Positions 17,415 to 26,801 of a stretch of DNA of 64,000 bases are shown here, piece after piece. The DNA is taken from positions 420,001 to 484,000 of the forward strand of contig NZ_CP068022.1 of the NCBI RefSeq assembly GCF_016695175.1, read 5' to 3'. Both the position numbers and the translations under genes were made by a program. The stretch is from Pseudoalteromonas sp. GCY. Lineage in GTDB: Bacteria; Pseudomonadota; Gammaproteobacteria; Enterobacterales; Alteromonadaceae. The first letter of the stretch is position 1, and every line of letters starts with the position of its first letter. Under the pieces are notes generated by a model that was given only the letters and a program-made list of their open reading frames with translations, had not been told where the DNA came from and searched no databases.

Positions 17415-18371
17415 ATGGCTTATTTAATCGACGAACAGAAACTCGAACGAGTCTATCTTAAAAGCTATCATACGGTAGGCCGCTATAAATATAGTGTAGA
17501 TACCTTGATAGACAAGCCGGGAGTGTCGCGACATCACGCCATTATCGAACTCAATGAAAACAAATGGTTTATCAGAGATGTGAGTACAAACGGGATCTGG
17601 ATAAACGATAAAAAGCTCGACAAGAACCTTCCGTATCAGCTATTCGAAAATGATAAGATTGATTTTGCAGCACCTGGCCAAAACTCGTTTGTGGCAGCGA
17701 ACTTGCAAACCGAGTGTCAATATTTAGTTTCTCAGTCAAATAACCAAAAAGTAGTAGAAGTAACGAATCAACTTCTACTTCCTAGTGAAGATGACGCTAA
17801 ACACATCATTTACTATGATAAATTGCTCAACTATTGGTTTTTAGAAGATCTGAATACCTCAGATCGACAAGCCTTAATAGATGGCAGTATTGTATCGCTG
17901 ATGAACGACCAATGGATGTTTTTTTCTGCCACGACAATCGCGGTAACTAAGCACCTTGAATGCCAAAAAGCTGCCAAGCCAATGGCACTAGAGTTCAATG
18001 TAAGTCAAGACGAAGAAGATACTCAACTAACACTAAGTGTTGACGATAAACACCTAGACTTAGGTGTCAGAAGTCATCACTACTTACTGTTGCTGCTTGC
18101 CAGAACTCGGATCCAAGATAAAGATGCTGGCCTTGAATCGGATGTTCAAGGTTGGGTTTATCGTGATGACTTAGCAAAAGCGCTCGGCGTACAAACAAAC
18201 CATATGAACATTATGGTTCACCGCGCACGGAAGCAATTTGTCGATTCCGGTGGCGAAGATTACCCAGAAGCAACCTTTTTATTAGAAACTCGCTGTGGCC
18301 GAGTAAGATTAAATTGCCAAGATATCACGATAATAAAAGGCTCTAAATTAGAAACTCGCATGACAACTTAA
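17415..18371 (+). CDS. FHA-domain protein with C-terminal winged-helix-like domain
   Basis: 318 residues. The N-terminal FHA domain (about 15-95) has the phosphothreonine-binding residues GR, SRHH and STNGIWIN. A weaker FHA-like repeat may lie at 105-180. The C-terminal part (about 200-300; YRDDLAKALGV, NIMVHRARKQF, CGRVRLN) resembles the OmpR-type winged helix. It may therefore couple Ser/Thr phosphorylation to transcription, but no Ser/Thr kinase or phosphatase gene is in the window. GGA precedes the ATG. Confidence 0.7.
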   Translation: MAYLIDEQKLERVYLKSYHTVGRYKYSVDTLIDKPGVSRHHAIIELNENKWFIRDVSTNGIWINDKKLDKNLPYQLFENDKIDFAAPGQNSFVAANLQTECQYLVSQSNNQKVVEVTNQLLLPSEDDAKHIIYYDKLLNYWFLEDLNTSDRQALIDGSIVSLMNDQWMFFSATTIAVTKHLECQKAAKPMALEFNVSQDEEDTQLTLSVDDKHLDLGVRSHHYLLLLLARTRIQDKDAGLESDVQGWVYRDDLAKALGVQTNHMNIMVHRARKQFVDSGGEDYPEATFLLETRCGRVRLNCQDITIIKGSKLETRMTT

Positions 18372-18381
18372 GCGATATTGT

Positions 18382-18414
18382 TAGTTGGGCAGAAATAGCA
18401 TTTCGGCCCAACTA
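18382..18414. terminator. Bidirectional terminator
   Basis: TAGTTGGGC (18382-18390) pairs with GCCCAACTA (18406-18414), with an inner GAAAT/ATTTC stem. It lies between the convergent FHA and Mpo1-like genes. Confidence 0.75.
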
Positions 18415-18419
18415 TTTGC

Positions 18420-18932
18420 CTATGCTTTATACTCTCCAGCATAATTCACTATTTTGTTTTCGAGCTCTTTACATAGCCCCAATACGAATAAAAGCTCCAC
18501 AAGTACAAACAGTGGTCCAATAGCTAAACCAATCAAATCATCGACAAATGCAGGCTTTTTTCCCTCGAAATAATGCCCTATAAACTGTATCACCCAACCT
18601 ACAAAGAAAACACCAGCCCAAAACAATACGGTCATTATTCCTGCATTAACTATGAGTGGATTCAACGTTTGAACAAGGAAATAAAAAGCCAGTATGATGG
18701 CGCTCATCATTAGCCCGAAAATGGGGGATAGCATCAGGTAATAGCCACATAAAACTACCCCTATCAGCGCGGCAAGGGTGATAGCTACTCCTGATACACT
18801 GAATAGCGGGATAAAAGTCATACCCACAACAGCAATGACAATTAACGGGATCCCAAAAAAGTGAGTCAGAATGTTCCTTTTGCTGCGATGATACATGGCA
18901 TATTGGCTTAATAGTGTCTCTAGTTTGTTCAT
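18420..18932 (-). CDS. Mpo1-like (DUF962) membrane protein
   Basis: 170 residues with four hydrophobic helices. The family's conserved His residues are present: YHRSKRNILTHFFGIP at about 14-29 and FIGHYFEGKKPA near 115. The yeast relative Mpo1 is an Fe(II) dioxygenase acting on 2-hydroxy fatty acids; bacterial function is uncertain. GAGAG before the ATG. Followed upstream by a small palindrome (AATTATC/GATAATT near 18960). Confidence 0.75.
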   Translation of the reverse strand: MNKLETLLSQYAMYHRSKRNILTHFFGIPLIVIAVVGMTFIPLFSVSGVAITLAALIGVVLCGYYLMLSPIFGLMMSAIILAFYFLVQTLNPLIVNAGIMTVLFWAGVFFVGWVIQFIGHYFEGKKPAFVDDLIGLAIGPLFVLVELLFVLGLCKELENKIVNYAGEYKA

Positions 18933-19022
18933 TATTGTTCTCTCATTGATACCAATTATCCTACTGATAATTAGTCAACAAAGTGAATTTATCAATAAAA
19001 AATTCTATTCGCGTATTAGGAC

Positions 19023-19391
19023 CTATATAAACAACCAAATAAACAGCATACCGAATACAATAGTCTGCATTATGAGCACCATCAACAGCTTAAAATTAAA
19101 GCTAGGTTTAATGGTTTTATGCCTGAGCATATACATTGCCACTGGTGTGATAATATTGAGCCCAAGTAACCCACACAGTAACAAATTACGCTCAGAAATG
19201 CGCGATTGAGCAAGTGTTGAAGCGCGCTTATCCCACCAAAAAAGTGCAAATATAAATAAATTGATAACCAACAACACCACTGCAGAAATAACCGCTTGCC
19301 AAGGTAGCTTAGATACGCAAAGCGCCCCTAACCACACGCCAGCCCCCCAAAATAAGCCCATCTGCTGATGCATTAAACGAACCGCCGACAT
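19023..19391 (-). CDS. DUF1294 membrane protein
   Basis: 122 residues with three to four membrane helices. Matches the DUF1294 pattern: a WWDKRA segment, RISERNLLL and RHKTIKPSF. Function unknown. Its start codon lies one base after the stop of the nuclease gene, so the two form an operon. Confidence 0.7.
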   Translation of the reverse strand: MSAVRLMHQQMGLFWGAGVWLGALCVSKLPWQAVISAVVLLVINLFIFALFWWDKRASTLAQSRISERNLLLCGLLGLNIITPVAMYMLRHKTIKPSFNFKLLMVLIMQTIVFGMLFIWLFI

Positions 19392-19392
19392 G

Positions 19393-21558
19393 CTACTTTT
19401 CCTGTCTTATTGTGTTGATTTGAATGAAAATTTCAGCGGAAGCATAAGCATCATCCATCGCCCGGTGATGATTAACCAAAGGTACATTCATCGCTTGGCA
19501 AAACGCACCTAGCGCATAAGAACGAAGGCCTGGTACAAACTTTCGGCCTAACTGCACAGTACATAACTTCGCACGAGTAAACTCTCGGCCGACTCGAGCA
19601 AACTCCTGCCGAATAAAGCCATAATCAAAGTTCACATTATGCGCGACAAAAATAGCACCTTGGCTAAAATGCTCAACTTGTTCCAGAATTTCAAAAAACC
19701 TCGGAGCATCACTCACCATTGCCTGAGTGATCCCTGTCAGTTCAGTGATTTTTTGTGGGATACGACGCATCGGATTAACAAGTGATTGCCATTTAGCAAC
19801 GACCTCGCCGTTAACGACTTTTACCATGGCGATCTCGGTAATGCGATCAAACTCTTTGTTGCCACCGGTGGTTTCAATATCGACAACGACATAAGGTTGC
19901 TCTTTGCAAATATGCCATTCAACGGTTTGCAGTCGCGTGGGAATATTGCATTGCAAGAGTTTAGAAATGTTAACTAGCTGACTTCGGCTAAGGCTATCAC
20001 CTGGTGCCTTGATTTCTTCAAACCTTAAGCCCGCTTTTTTGTCGACTATCATCAGATCGGGAAAACCAGATTTCATCAGATGAAAGTCACTACACATTAG
20101 CCTTAAAACGGATTTGACATCCTCAATTGACAAGTTAGACAACAATATTTTTATTGAGTCGAGCATCTTATCGTGCCAAATAAACAACCGATTGGGTTCT
20201 CCATAATGTTCGCTCACCTGGCGTAGAAGCCAGTTCATCCAAGCAGAAGTATCTGTAAAATTCGCTAAGCGACATTCAATCTCTTCCTCAAATTCGCTAT
20301 AAAAGCGATTTTCTTTTAACGCCAGCGGAGTTCTAGAAAACCCATTAGCAACGATACTTTTTGGGTGATAAAACAGTTCTTGCCAAAAGGTCAATCCAAA
20401 TAAGGCCAGCCAAATTTCATTTTCAACATGATAGGCCTCGATGCCATGACGTTTATAATAAGCAATGACGCCAGCTTCTGTTTGTCCCTTAAAAGCCTCA
20501 TCAATTTGGATTGCTGGTTGACTTTTTCTTAGTATATCCGTGAGTACAGAAGTGCGTTTTTGGTTAAATTTACGCTGGTAAAAGTCTTCGGCGAAGATCA
20601 TCAATGTTTCATCATTTTCACCCTGTAATATGCGCTCTAATTGCTCACGCACCAGCTCAACTTCACCTTGTTTATAATTATGTCGTATCAACATCTCACG
20701 AGCTTGAGGGTGCTCACTCATACACAGTAAGGTTTTAAAGTGGGAAAATTCAGGACCTAATTTTCTAGCAAGCGTTAACAGGTACTTTGCATGTGCTGTC
20801 GCTGCATATTGCCCATCGACCTTAGGCAATTGTTGCGCTGCGGCCTGTCTAGCACGCTGTACTAATTCATCTTCAGAGGTGTTTTTAAGCTCACTGAGTG
20901 CATTTGCATAATAAAACGCGCTCACGGCTTCTGCTTTTTGTTCAAAATGTGCATGGTAAGCGGCGTCAGCGCTCCGGGTATTCATTACACCAAGATCTCG
21001 CATCGAAAATTGCGCTAAGCTAAAGCCTACCTTACCAAAGTACAAAAATAGAAAGTAGTCGATATCTGCTTGAAATGAGAGCGTGAGATACTGGGATAAG
21101 AATTCTTGTGTATTTAGATGTTCAACGCTGACAGATTGATATAAATGCGCTACCCAGAGCGATTTTTTTGCCGATTTACTTGGCAGTGTAGTTAAGCTCT
21201 CTCGCTCGGCAAGTTCAATTAAACATGGTTTAGTTAAGCAATGTAGCAGTACTTGAAAGTCGTCTTGTTGTACCTGACGAAGTAATCCCTTTGCTTTTAA
21301 TGAAAACGCGACTTCACAAATATTATTGATCTCTTCATAGCGCAGTGAATTGATATCCAGAAAAGGAGTTTTGCGGGAAATAAACCGCACTAACAAACAC
21401 AATTCATCTTCAGGCAAGCGATGTAGCTCTGCTAACAGCTCACGCTGTGCACTACTTAATAGCGGTTGACATACTTTAAGTAAATAATCGCTAAACTCAC
21501 TAAAGTGGCTTAAGTAATATTTGGCGGGTAACTCTTTTCTCAACACAAATCTAGACAA
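19393..21558 (-). CDS. FAN1-like VRR-NUC nuclease fused to DnaQ-like 3'-5' exonuclease
   Basis: 721 residues. The first ~400 are helical, with a FAN1-type core (ENEIWLALFGLTFWQELF, about 379-396). The VRR-NUC active site follows as SGFPD501, E515-I-K517 and SLSRSQ. Residues 555-718 are a complete DEDDh exonuclease: VDIETTG (Asp560, Glu562), NVNFDYGF (Asp646) and HHRAMDDA. FAN1 family enzymes nick and unhook branched or crosslinked DNA; a C-terminal proofreading-type exonuclease is not part of the FAN1 proteins I know. The ORF begins with TTG at 21558; a GTG four codons later is an alternative and no strong ribosome site decides. Probable DNA-repair enzyme. Confidence 0.78.
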   Translation of the reverse strand: MSRFVLRKELPAKYYLSHFSEFSDYLLKVCQPLLSSAQRELLAELHRLPEDELCLLVRFISRKTPFLDINSLRYEEINNICEVAFSLKAKGLLRQVQQDDFQVLLHCLTKPCLIELAERESLTTLPSKSAKKSLWVAHLYQSVSVEHLNTQEFLSQYLTLSFQADIDYFLFLYFGKVGFSLAQFSMRDLGVMNTRSADAAYHAHFEQKAEAVSAFYYANALSELKNTSEDELVQRARQAAAQQLPKVDGQYAATAHAKYLLTLARKLGPEFSHFKTLLCMSEHPQAREMLIRHNYKQGEVELVREQLERILQGENDETLMIFAEDFYQRKFNQKRTSVLTDILRKSQPAIQIDEAFKGQTEAGVIAYYKRHGIEAYHVENEIWLALFGLTFWQELFYHPKSIVANGFSRTPLALKENRFYSEFEEEIECRLANFTDTSAWMNWLLRQVSEHYGEPNRLFIWHDKMLDSIKILLSNLSIEDVKSVLRLMCSDFHLMKSGFPDLMIVDKKAGLRFEEIKAPGDSLSRSQLVNISKLLQCNIPTRLQTVEWHICKEQPYVVVDIETTGGNKEFDRITEIAMVKVVNGEVVAKWQSLVNPMRRIPQKITELTGITQAMVSDAPRFFEILEQVEHFSQGAIFVAHNVNFDYGFIRQEFARVGREFTRAKLCTVQLGRKFVPGLRSYALGAFCQAMNVPLVNHHRAMDDAYASAEIFIQINTIRQEK

Positions 21559-21624
21559 CTGTTTTTATATACAGTAAAGACTATCATAGATAGTAAATAT
21601 TGCCAATTTGCTTCAGTTACCCCC

Positions 21625-24600
21625 TTAAGTCGTTTCTTCTGTATCGTCAGTGGAAGCATATTCGCTTTTGTATAGCCAATATTGTAGTTTCTCGCTCAAT
21701 GGCTCTTCCGAAATGGGTTTTGTGAGGTAATCGTTCATGCCTGCATTTAAACACCTTTCCCTATCACCGGACATTGCATTGGCTGTCATGGCCAATATCT
21801 TTACTCCCTGATAACTCTCGCCCGCGGCTCCGTCTCGGATTAACTCGGTAGTCCGATAGCCATCCATTTCTGGCATCTGACAATCCATTAAGATCAGCTC
21901 AAATTGACATTCATCTTGATGTGACTTGAGCAGCTCAATGGCAAGCAGTCCGTTTTCGGCAACTTCAATATGGGTTATACCCAATTTTTTGAGCATACTT
22001 AATGCGACAACTTGGTTCACCTTGTTATCCTCAACCAGTAGAATACGACAAGGTTTTGGCCACGTAAATTCGGTTTCGTTCGCTTTTCTTACCAGCTTCA
22101 GATAGTGACTCGTAACTAGTGGTTTCGCATTCGCCAGCGCCTTGCCATCTTCAGCTAAAATGGTTAACGCATCAAAAAGGTCTTTGGTTGTCACGGGCTT
22201 TGGAAAATAGCCTGAATAGCCACGATCCGCATAAAACTGTCCATCCCCCTTGGTACCCATTTGCGTCATCATGATAAGTTTTATCGCTTTGAATCGCTTA
22301 TCATTTTTAAGTTCAGCACCAAGCTGCTCGCCCGACATGCCTCTCAGCGTCATGTCTAATAAGGCTATATCAAACACATTTTTATCACGTTGGTATTCAG
22401 CTTCACACAGTGATAGAGCTTGTATTCCAGAGCTAGCTTTATACACATCCGCACCCCAGTGCCTCAATTGAGATTCCAAACTCGTCAAGGCAGAGAGGTT
22501 ATCGTCAACTAGTAGTATTTTGATCCCTTGCAAATCAACTTTTGCAGCCTCTAACTGAGTATTGTCGCCATGAGTCAAAGTAACGAAAAATTCAAATTGG
22601 CTACCATGTCCAAATCGACTACTTACGGTGATATCGCCATCCATTAATTCACAGAGTTGCCTGACAATGGCAAGCCCCAGTCCTGTACCCCCATACTTTC
22701 TAGTGGTGGAGGCATCAACTTGAGAGAATTTGGTAAAAAGTCTATCCGCTTTGTCCTCTGGTATACCTATGCCGGTATCTTCAACTGAGCAATGAAATCT
22801 CAGTTTATTGTCTACCTCACTGAACCAAGCTCGGATGATGATCTCGCCTTGCTCGGTAAACTTGATTGCGTTACTAATTAAGTTGGTGATGATTTGTCGA
22901 ATGCGGCTTGGGTCCCCCTGCACCAATGGCTTTTCAAGTTGGGTAACATCTAGAATAAGTTCAAGTCCCTTTTTCTGGGCTTGCAGGGCAACGGACTGAA
23001 TCAATTCACCAAGTAACGCCCTTACATCAAAATCTAGTGACTCAAGCTCAAGCTTACCCGCTTCAATTTTAGAAAAATCTAAAATATCATTGATGAGATT
23101 TAATAACGACTTGGCACTCCCCATTGCTAGACTCACTTTATGTAATTGAGTTTGAGTAAGATGCTCATCTTCTAGCAGACTTAGCATGCCTATTACACCA
23201 TTCATTGGCGTGCGGATCTCATGACTCATGGAAGCTAAAAACTCACTTTTAGCTTGCGCGCCCTGCTCCGCCGCTTGCTTCGCTTGTTCTAGCTCTTTTT
23301 TCGCCTCAACGGCAGCGGTAATATCCTGTTGGATACCGACGAATGCCATTAATTGATTTTGTTCGTTAAACACCGGAGAGATCTGTAAACTATTCCAAAA
23401 TGCCTTTCCAGATTTGGTGTAGTTTATCAATTCAACTTTGACGAATTCGTGAGCTTTTATTGCTTCTCTGATTTCGTCTAAAGCTTGCTGTTGGGTGTTT
23501 TCACCTTGCAAAAAGCGGCAATTTTTACCAAGTATCTCATCTCCATATTCGGTGATTTGTTGAAATGCTTTGTTGGCAAATACAATTGGCAATTCCGACT
23601 TAGTCACGTCAACAATCGTTATGCCTACATTTGCGCACTCTATTGCTTGAGCAAGTAAATCATTTTGCTCCTTTGCCTTTCTTAGTGCTTCTTGATGAAG
23701 CTTTTGATCGGTAATATCTGAAAGCGACCCAACTATCCGTTTTGCCTGTCCATCTTTAAGTGCAGCTGCGCCTTTTAGCCAAAAATAGCGGTAGCTGTTT
23801 TGCCTCGTTTTTATTCGGCACTCTACTCCAAAAGGCTCTTCTTCCGTCATGTGAAACTTAAGTGAGTTTTCTAAATTGGGGAGATCTTCTGGGTGGACTC
23901 GGTCAAATAAACTGGAAATATGCGCAGAGAATAAGGCTTGTGTCTCTTGAGAAAAACCTAGTAAAGATTTAAATCTGTCTGAATAAAACACCGCATTCCG
24001 CTCAAGATCCCAGTCCCAAAGACCATCATCGCTACCAAATATTGCAAGTTTAAATCGCTCTTCACTGCGCTCGAGTGTTGTTCTCGATTCTTCTAGCTTT
24101 TTGAACGGATTTAACAAAAGTTGCTTGCCAAACAAATAGAGCAAACCAAATGATAGGAACAACCCAAAGGCAATAGCACCAATAAGATCCCACACAAATA
24201 TTTTCACTTCGTCAGTGACCAAGCTTTTTCGCAAGCGATAGTCTAACTGAAGCCCGGTAGTCCCGATAGCTAGTGACTTAATACTAAAGTAATCTTCTAC
24301 GCGTTCGGCATCAGAGAATTCCAGCCACTGCCCTTTTAACGAGATACTGTGAAGTTGATGGTCTAAGGAGGTTGCCAATAAGGTTTCAAGACTGGTCGAA
24401 AACTCACCAATCAAAGCTCCCTCAGCAAAGCCGTTATAATAAATAGGTACCGCTACAGTAAAAAAGTGCTCATTGGTGACAGTGGTTAAATCAATCGCAT
24501 TACCAATTTCAGCGTTAATCACTTTATCTAGCCATTTTGGTTTTTGGTCTAACACTTCATGGGAGTCAAAGTTTGCATACACTACATCTCCGAGAATGTT

Positions 24601-24936
24601 GATTACCATCAGCTTTTCTTCTTTGCCTATAATTTGAAAGCTGCGCAAAAAATCCCGTAACTTCGCTGCGGAGAGTCCCGTGCCCATCGCACCATTTACA
24701 ATAATAGGGTGTGAAGATAGATCGAATAGTATTTGTTTGCGGCTCTCAAGATACTGAGTTAAGTTGTTAACCGCGAGTTGAGCTTGAGTTTCATTCGTTT
24801 CTCTTACTAAGTCTTCGACAATAATGTTTGCTCTCAACCCAACAAAAAGAGCACTGAGCAGAAGTGAAACGATAGCCGTTAACCCTAAAAAGGTGTAAAA
24901 AGCGCGATTACTCGTTAAGGTGAATTTAGTTTTCAA
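21625..24936 (-). CDS. Hybrid histidine kinase with LOV photosensory domain
   Basis: 1103 residues. TM1 at about 13-35, a periplasmic Cache-like region to about 245, TM2 at 247-270. PAS domain at 290-410. A LOV-type PAS at about 430-545 carries the flavin-adduct motif GKNCRFLQ (Cys473), Asn505 in NYTKSG, Asn515 in FWN and Gln536 in FVGIQQD, all residues needed for FMN binding and blue-light photochemistry. HisKA has His572 (SHEIRTP), then an HATPase domain, then two receiver domains (Asp861 and Asp1018). The TTG start overlaps the TGA stop of the upstream binding-protein gene, so translation is coupled. Output partner unknown; no Hpt protein adjoins. Confidence 0.88.
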   Translation of the reverse strand: MKTKFTLTSNRAFYTFLGLTAIVSLLLSALFVGLRANIIVEDLVRETNETQAQLAVNNLTQYLESRKQILFDLSSHPIIVNGAMGTGLSAAKLRDFLRSFQIIGKEEKLMVINILGDVVYANFDSHEVLDQKPKWLDKVINAEIGNAIDLTTVTNEHFFTVAVPIYYNGFAEGALIGEFSTSLETLLATSLDHQLHSISLKGQWLEFSDAERVEDYFSIKSLAIGTTGLQLDYRLRKSLVTDEVKIFVWDLIGAIAFGLFLSFGLLYLFGKQLLLNPFKKLEESRTTLERSEERFKLAIFGSDDGLWDWDLERNAVFYSDRFKSLLGFSQETQALFSAHISSLFDRVHPEDLPNLENSLKFHMTEEEPFGVECRIKTRQNSYRYFWLKGAAALKDGQAKRIVGSLSDITDQKLHQEALRKAKEQNDLLAQAIECANVGITIVDVTKSELPIVFANKAFQQITEYGDEILGKNCRFLQGENTQQQALDEIREAIKAHEFVKVELINYTKSGKAFWNSLQISPVFNEQNQLMAFVGIQQDITAAVEAKKELEQAKQAAEQGAQAKSEFLASMSHEIRTPMNGVIGMLSLLEDEHLTQTQLHKVSLAMGSAKSLLNLINDILDFSKIEAGKLELESLDFDVRALLGELIQSVALQAQKKGLELILDVTQLEKPLVQGDPSRIRQIITNLISNAIKFTEQGEIIIRAWFSEVDNKLRFHCSVEDTGIGIPEDKADRLFTKFSQVDASTTRKYGGTGLGLAIVRQLCELMDGDITVSSRFGHGSQFEFFVTLTHGDNTQLEAAKVDLQGIKILLVDDNLSALTSLESQLRHWGADVYKASSGIQALSLCEAEYQRDKNVFDIALLDMTLRGMSGEQLGAELKNDKRFKAIKLIMMTQMGTKGDGQFYADRGYSGYFPKPVTTKDLFDALTILAEDGKALANAKPLVTSHYLKLVRKANETEFTWPKPCRILLVEDNKVNQVVALSMLKKLGITHIEVAENGLLAIELLKSHQDECQFELILMDCQMPEMDGYRTTELIRDGAAGESYQGVKILAMTANAMSGDRERCLNAGMNDYLTKPISEEPLSEKLQYWLYKSEYASTDDTEETT

Positions 24937-26162
24937 AGCGACCCCGGGTAACTATAAACTGGTTTAATACTGCCATTAGACTGGTATTGCCCCATACACA
25001 AGTCTTGCACCGTTAACGCTTCATGGGCTGAATCGTTTTTTTTACTCCACACACTAAAAGGTCGTTGATAAGTTTTTACTAAACCGCTGACCGGCGATTG
25101 CAAATCCTCAAAAGCACTTTTTAATAAGGCTCTGTTTGTAGCGACTGAATCTGTCAGTTTTATTTGCTCAGCTGCCGCAATGAGAAGCTTGGCAATATCA
25201 TAGCCATGAATAAACCCTGGTGCTGCTTGAACAAATCCATGTGTTGCAAACTGAGTAGGGAAAAGCCGTTTTGCACGACTAAACACCTGCTCAGAAAACG
25301 CACTTAACGGCTTAGTCTCAAAAGAAAAACAGCTTTGCAGCACCGCCAATGAGACGTCTGCAGATAGCTTATCTCCAGCAACTTCAAAGAAGTTACCTGT
25401 CGTGATCCCCCAGTGACTGACAATTGGTAATCGTTGGGCTTTATCAATACTCGCCATGGCTTTTACAAACTCAGCGCCTTCAATCGCATTACCAACAAAA
25501 ATGATACATTGCGGTTCACTTTCAATAATATTATGGATGATGATCCGCGCCTCATTTTCCTTAGTTGCCCAGTTAAACCAAGATACTGGCAGCGCGTTGT
25601 TAGGCTTGGTCTTCTTATATTCCTCTAGCAATGTGTCGTAATTGGAGCGCCCCCATGCGGTATCCTCAAGGAGTAAATGGGGTGCGACACAGCCTCGTTG
25701 CTTTGCATAATTGATGAGTACTTTACCTGCTTTGGTGTCATCCACAGACAGTCTAAAAATCCAATTTTCCTTACTCGGGTATCTTGTAATTGATCCACCA
25801 GCGGCCCAAGGAACCAATAGCAGCGCTTTATTCTCGTTGATAAACTGACGAAATTTAATATAAGGAGGGGAATGTACACCACCAAGCACGAGTAAGGCAT
25901 TCGGGTCTTTTAAAAACTGCTTAAAGTGAAGCAAGCTACGATTACTATTACCACGGTGGTCTTTGGCTACCAATTCAATCTTATAACCTTGGATTTGGTT
26001 ATCTACTTCATCTAATGCGGTTAAAAACCCCATTTTTATCGCCTCGGCTGACTCATTTAAATTGGAATAATCGGCGTCATGATAAATACGAAACACTTTC
26101 TCAGAGTTTGCTGCGAGACAAACCGAGCTAAAGAGGCAAAAAAACAATAATAATATTTTCAT
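24933..26162 (-). CDS. Periplasmic ligand-binding protein (LivJ-like), likely sensory
   Basis: About 409 residues from the ATG at 26162, which starts a signal peptide (MKILLLFFCLFSSVCLA); an ATG eight codons upstream is less likely. The body is a type-I periplasmic binding protein (LGGVHSPPYIKFRQ, LLLVPWAAGG, LEDTAWGRS, HGYDIAKLLIAAA). No ABC permease or ATPase follows; instead it overlaps the LOV hybrid kinase by four bases, so it probably delivers a ligand signal to the kinase's periplasmic domain. Ligand unknown; amino acids, amides or urea-like compounds are typical of the fold. Confidence 0.8.
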   Translation of the reverse strand: MKILLLFFCLFSSVCLAANSEKVFRIYHDADYSNLNESAEAIKMGFLTALDEVDNQIQGYKIELVAKDHRGNSNRSLLHFKQFLKDPNALLVLGGVHSPPYIKFRQFINENKALLLVPWAAGGSITRYPSKENWIFRLSVDDTKAGKVLINYAKQRGCVAPHLLLEDTAWGRSNYDTLLEEYKKTKPNNALPVSWFNWATKENEARIIIHNIIESEPQCIIFVGNAIEGAEFVKAMASIDKAQRLPIVSHWGITTGNFFEVAGDKLSADVSLAVLQSCFSFETKPLSAFSEQVFSRAKRLFPTQFATHGFVQAAPGFIHGYDIAKLLIAAAEQIKLTDSVATNRALLKSAFEDLQSPVSGLVKTYQRPFSVWSKKNDSAHEALTVQDLCMGQYQSNGSIKPVYSYPGSL

Positions 26163-26274
26163 CGCATTACTAATCACCCAACACATAACTAAACTTTAGT
26201 TCAAATCATTGTGATTGCTTAATTTTATAGCGAATACCTTGCTCGTTATAAATCACCAAGACAATGCATGGCGC

Positions 26275-26306
26275 ACAAAGAAACCGCACCCAAAAGGTAG
26301 GCGCGG
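26275..26306 (-). terminator. Terminator of the first bfr pair
   Basis: On the minus strand ACCGC...GCGGT (26302-26306 with 26282-26286), inner pairing and a TTTCTTT run, directly after the bfr stop. Confidence 0.6.
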
Positions 26307-26315
26307 TGGTTGGGA

Positions 26316-26798
26316 TCATTCAGGGCTATTAGCAAGTTGGCTCTGAATGTAGTTTGGTAAACCAATTAGTTTGATTAAATTGATATGCTGTTCAAGCCAA
26401 TAAATGTGATCCATTTCGGTGTCATCTAACAGGGTTTCAAGCATTTCGCGCGTAACATAATCTTGCACTTGCTCACACACTGCTATCACCTTTTTCAAAT
26501 GATCTTTTACCTGAATTTCCGCTGCCAAGTCATTTTCTAGCATTTCTTTTACGTCAGCACCGACGTGAATTGGCGCACGAGTAGCGGTATCCGGCGTGCC
26601 TTCCAAAAACAAAATGCGCTCGGTGATACGTTTTGCGTGATCAAGTTCTTCTTCGTATTCGTGAGATAACTTATGGTGTAGCTTCTCAAGTCCCCAATCT
26701 TCATACATTTTGGCATGAGCCAAATATTGATCCATGGAAGAAAGCTCAAGCGTAAGTTGTTTGTTTAGTAAGTCGATAACGGTAGAATGGCCTTGCAT
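26316..26798 (-). CDS. bfr: Bacterioferritin, ferroxidase-type subunit (pair 1)
   Basis: 160-residue four-helix bacterioferritin. The di-iron ferroxidase ligands are kept: Glu18 (LTLELSSMDQY), Glu and His in EELDH, and Glu/His in TEMDH. The haem-ligating Met52 of E. coli Bfr is replaced by Leu (ELDH in place of EMKH). It should oxidise Fe(II) but not hold haem in a homodimer. It lies four bases after its partner, with a GAGGGG ribosome site. This suggests a mixed 24-mer storing iron in the cytoplasm. Confidence 0.9.
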   Translation of the reverse strand: MQGHSTVIDLLNKQLTLELSSMDQYLAHAKMYEDWGLEKLHHKLSHEYEEELDHAKRITERILFLEGTPDTATRAPIHVGADVKEMLENDLAAEIQVKDHLKKVIAVCEQVQDYVTREMLETLLDDTEMDHIYWLEQHINLIKLIGLPNYIQSQLANSPE

Positions 26799-26801
26799 AA
26801 C

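Noticed and set aside
18895..19209. Open frame on the plus strand opposite the DUF1294 gene
   Set aside because: Lies antisense to DUF1294, which has family motifs; the plus-strand product is low-complexity and lacks a ribosome site.
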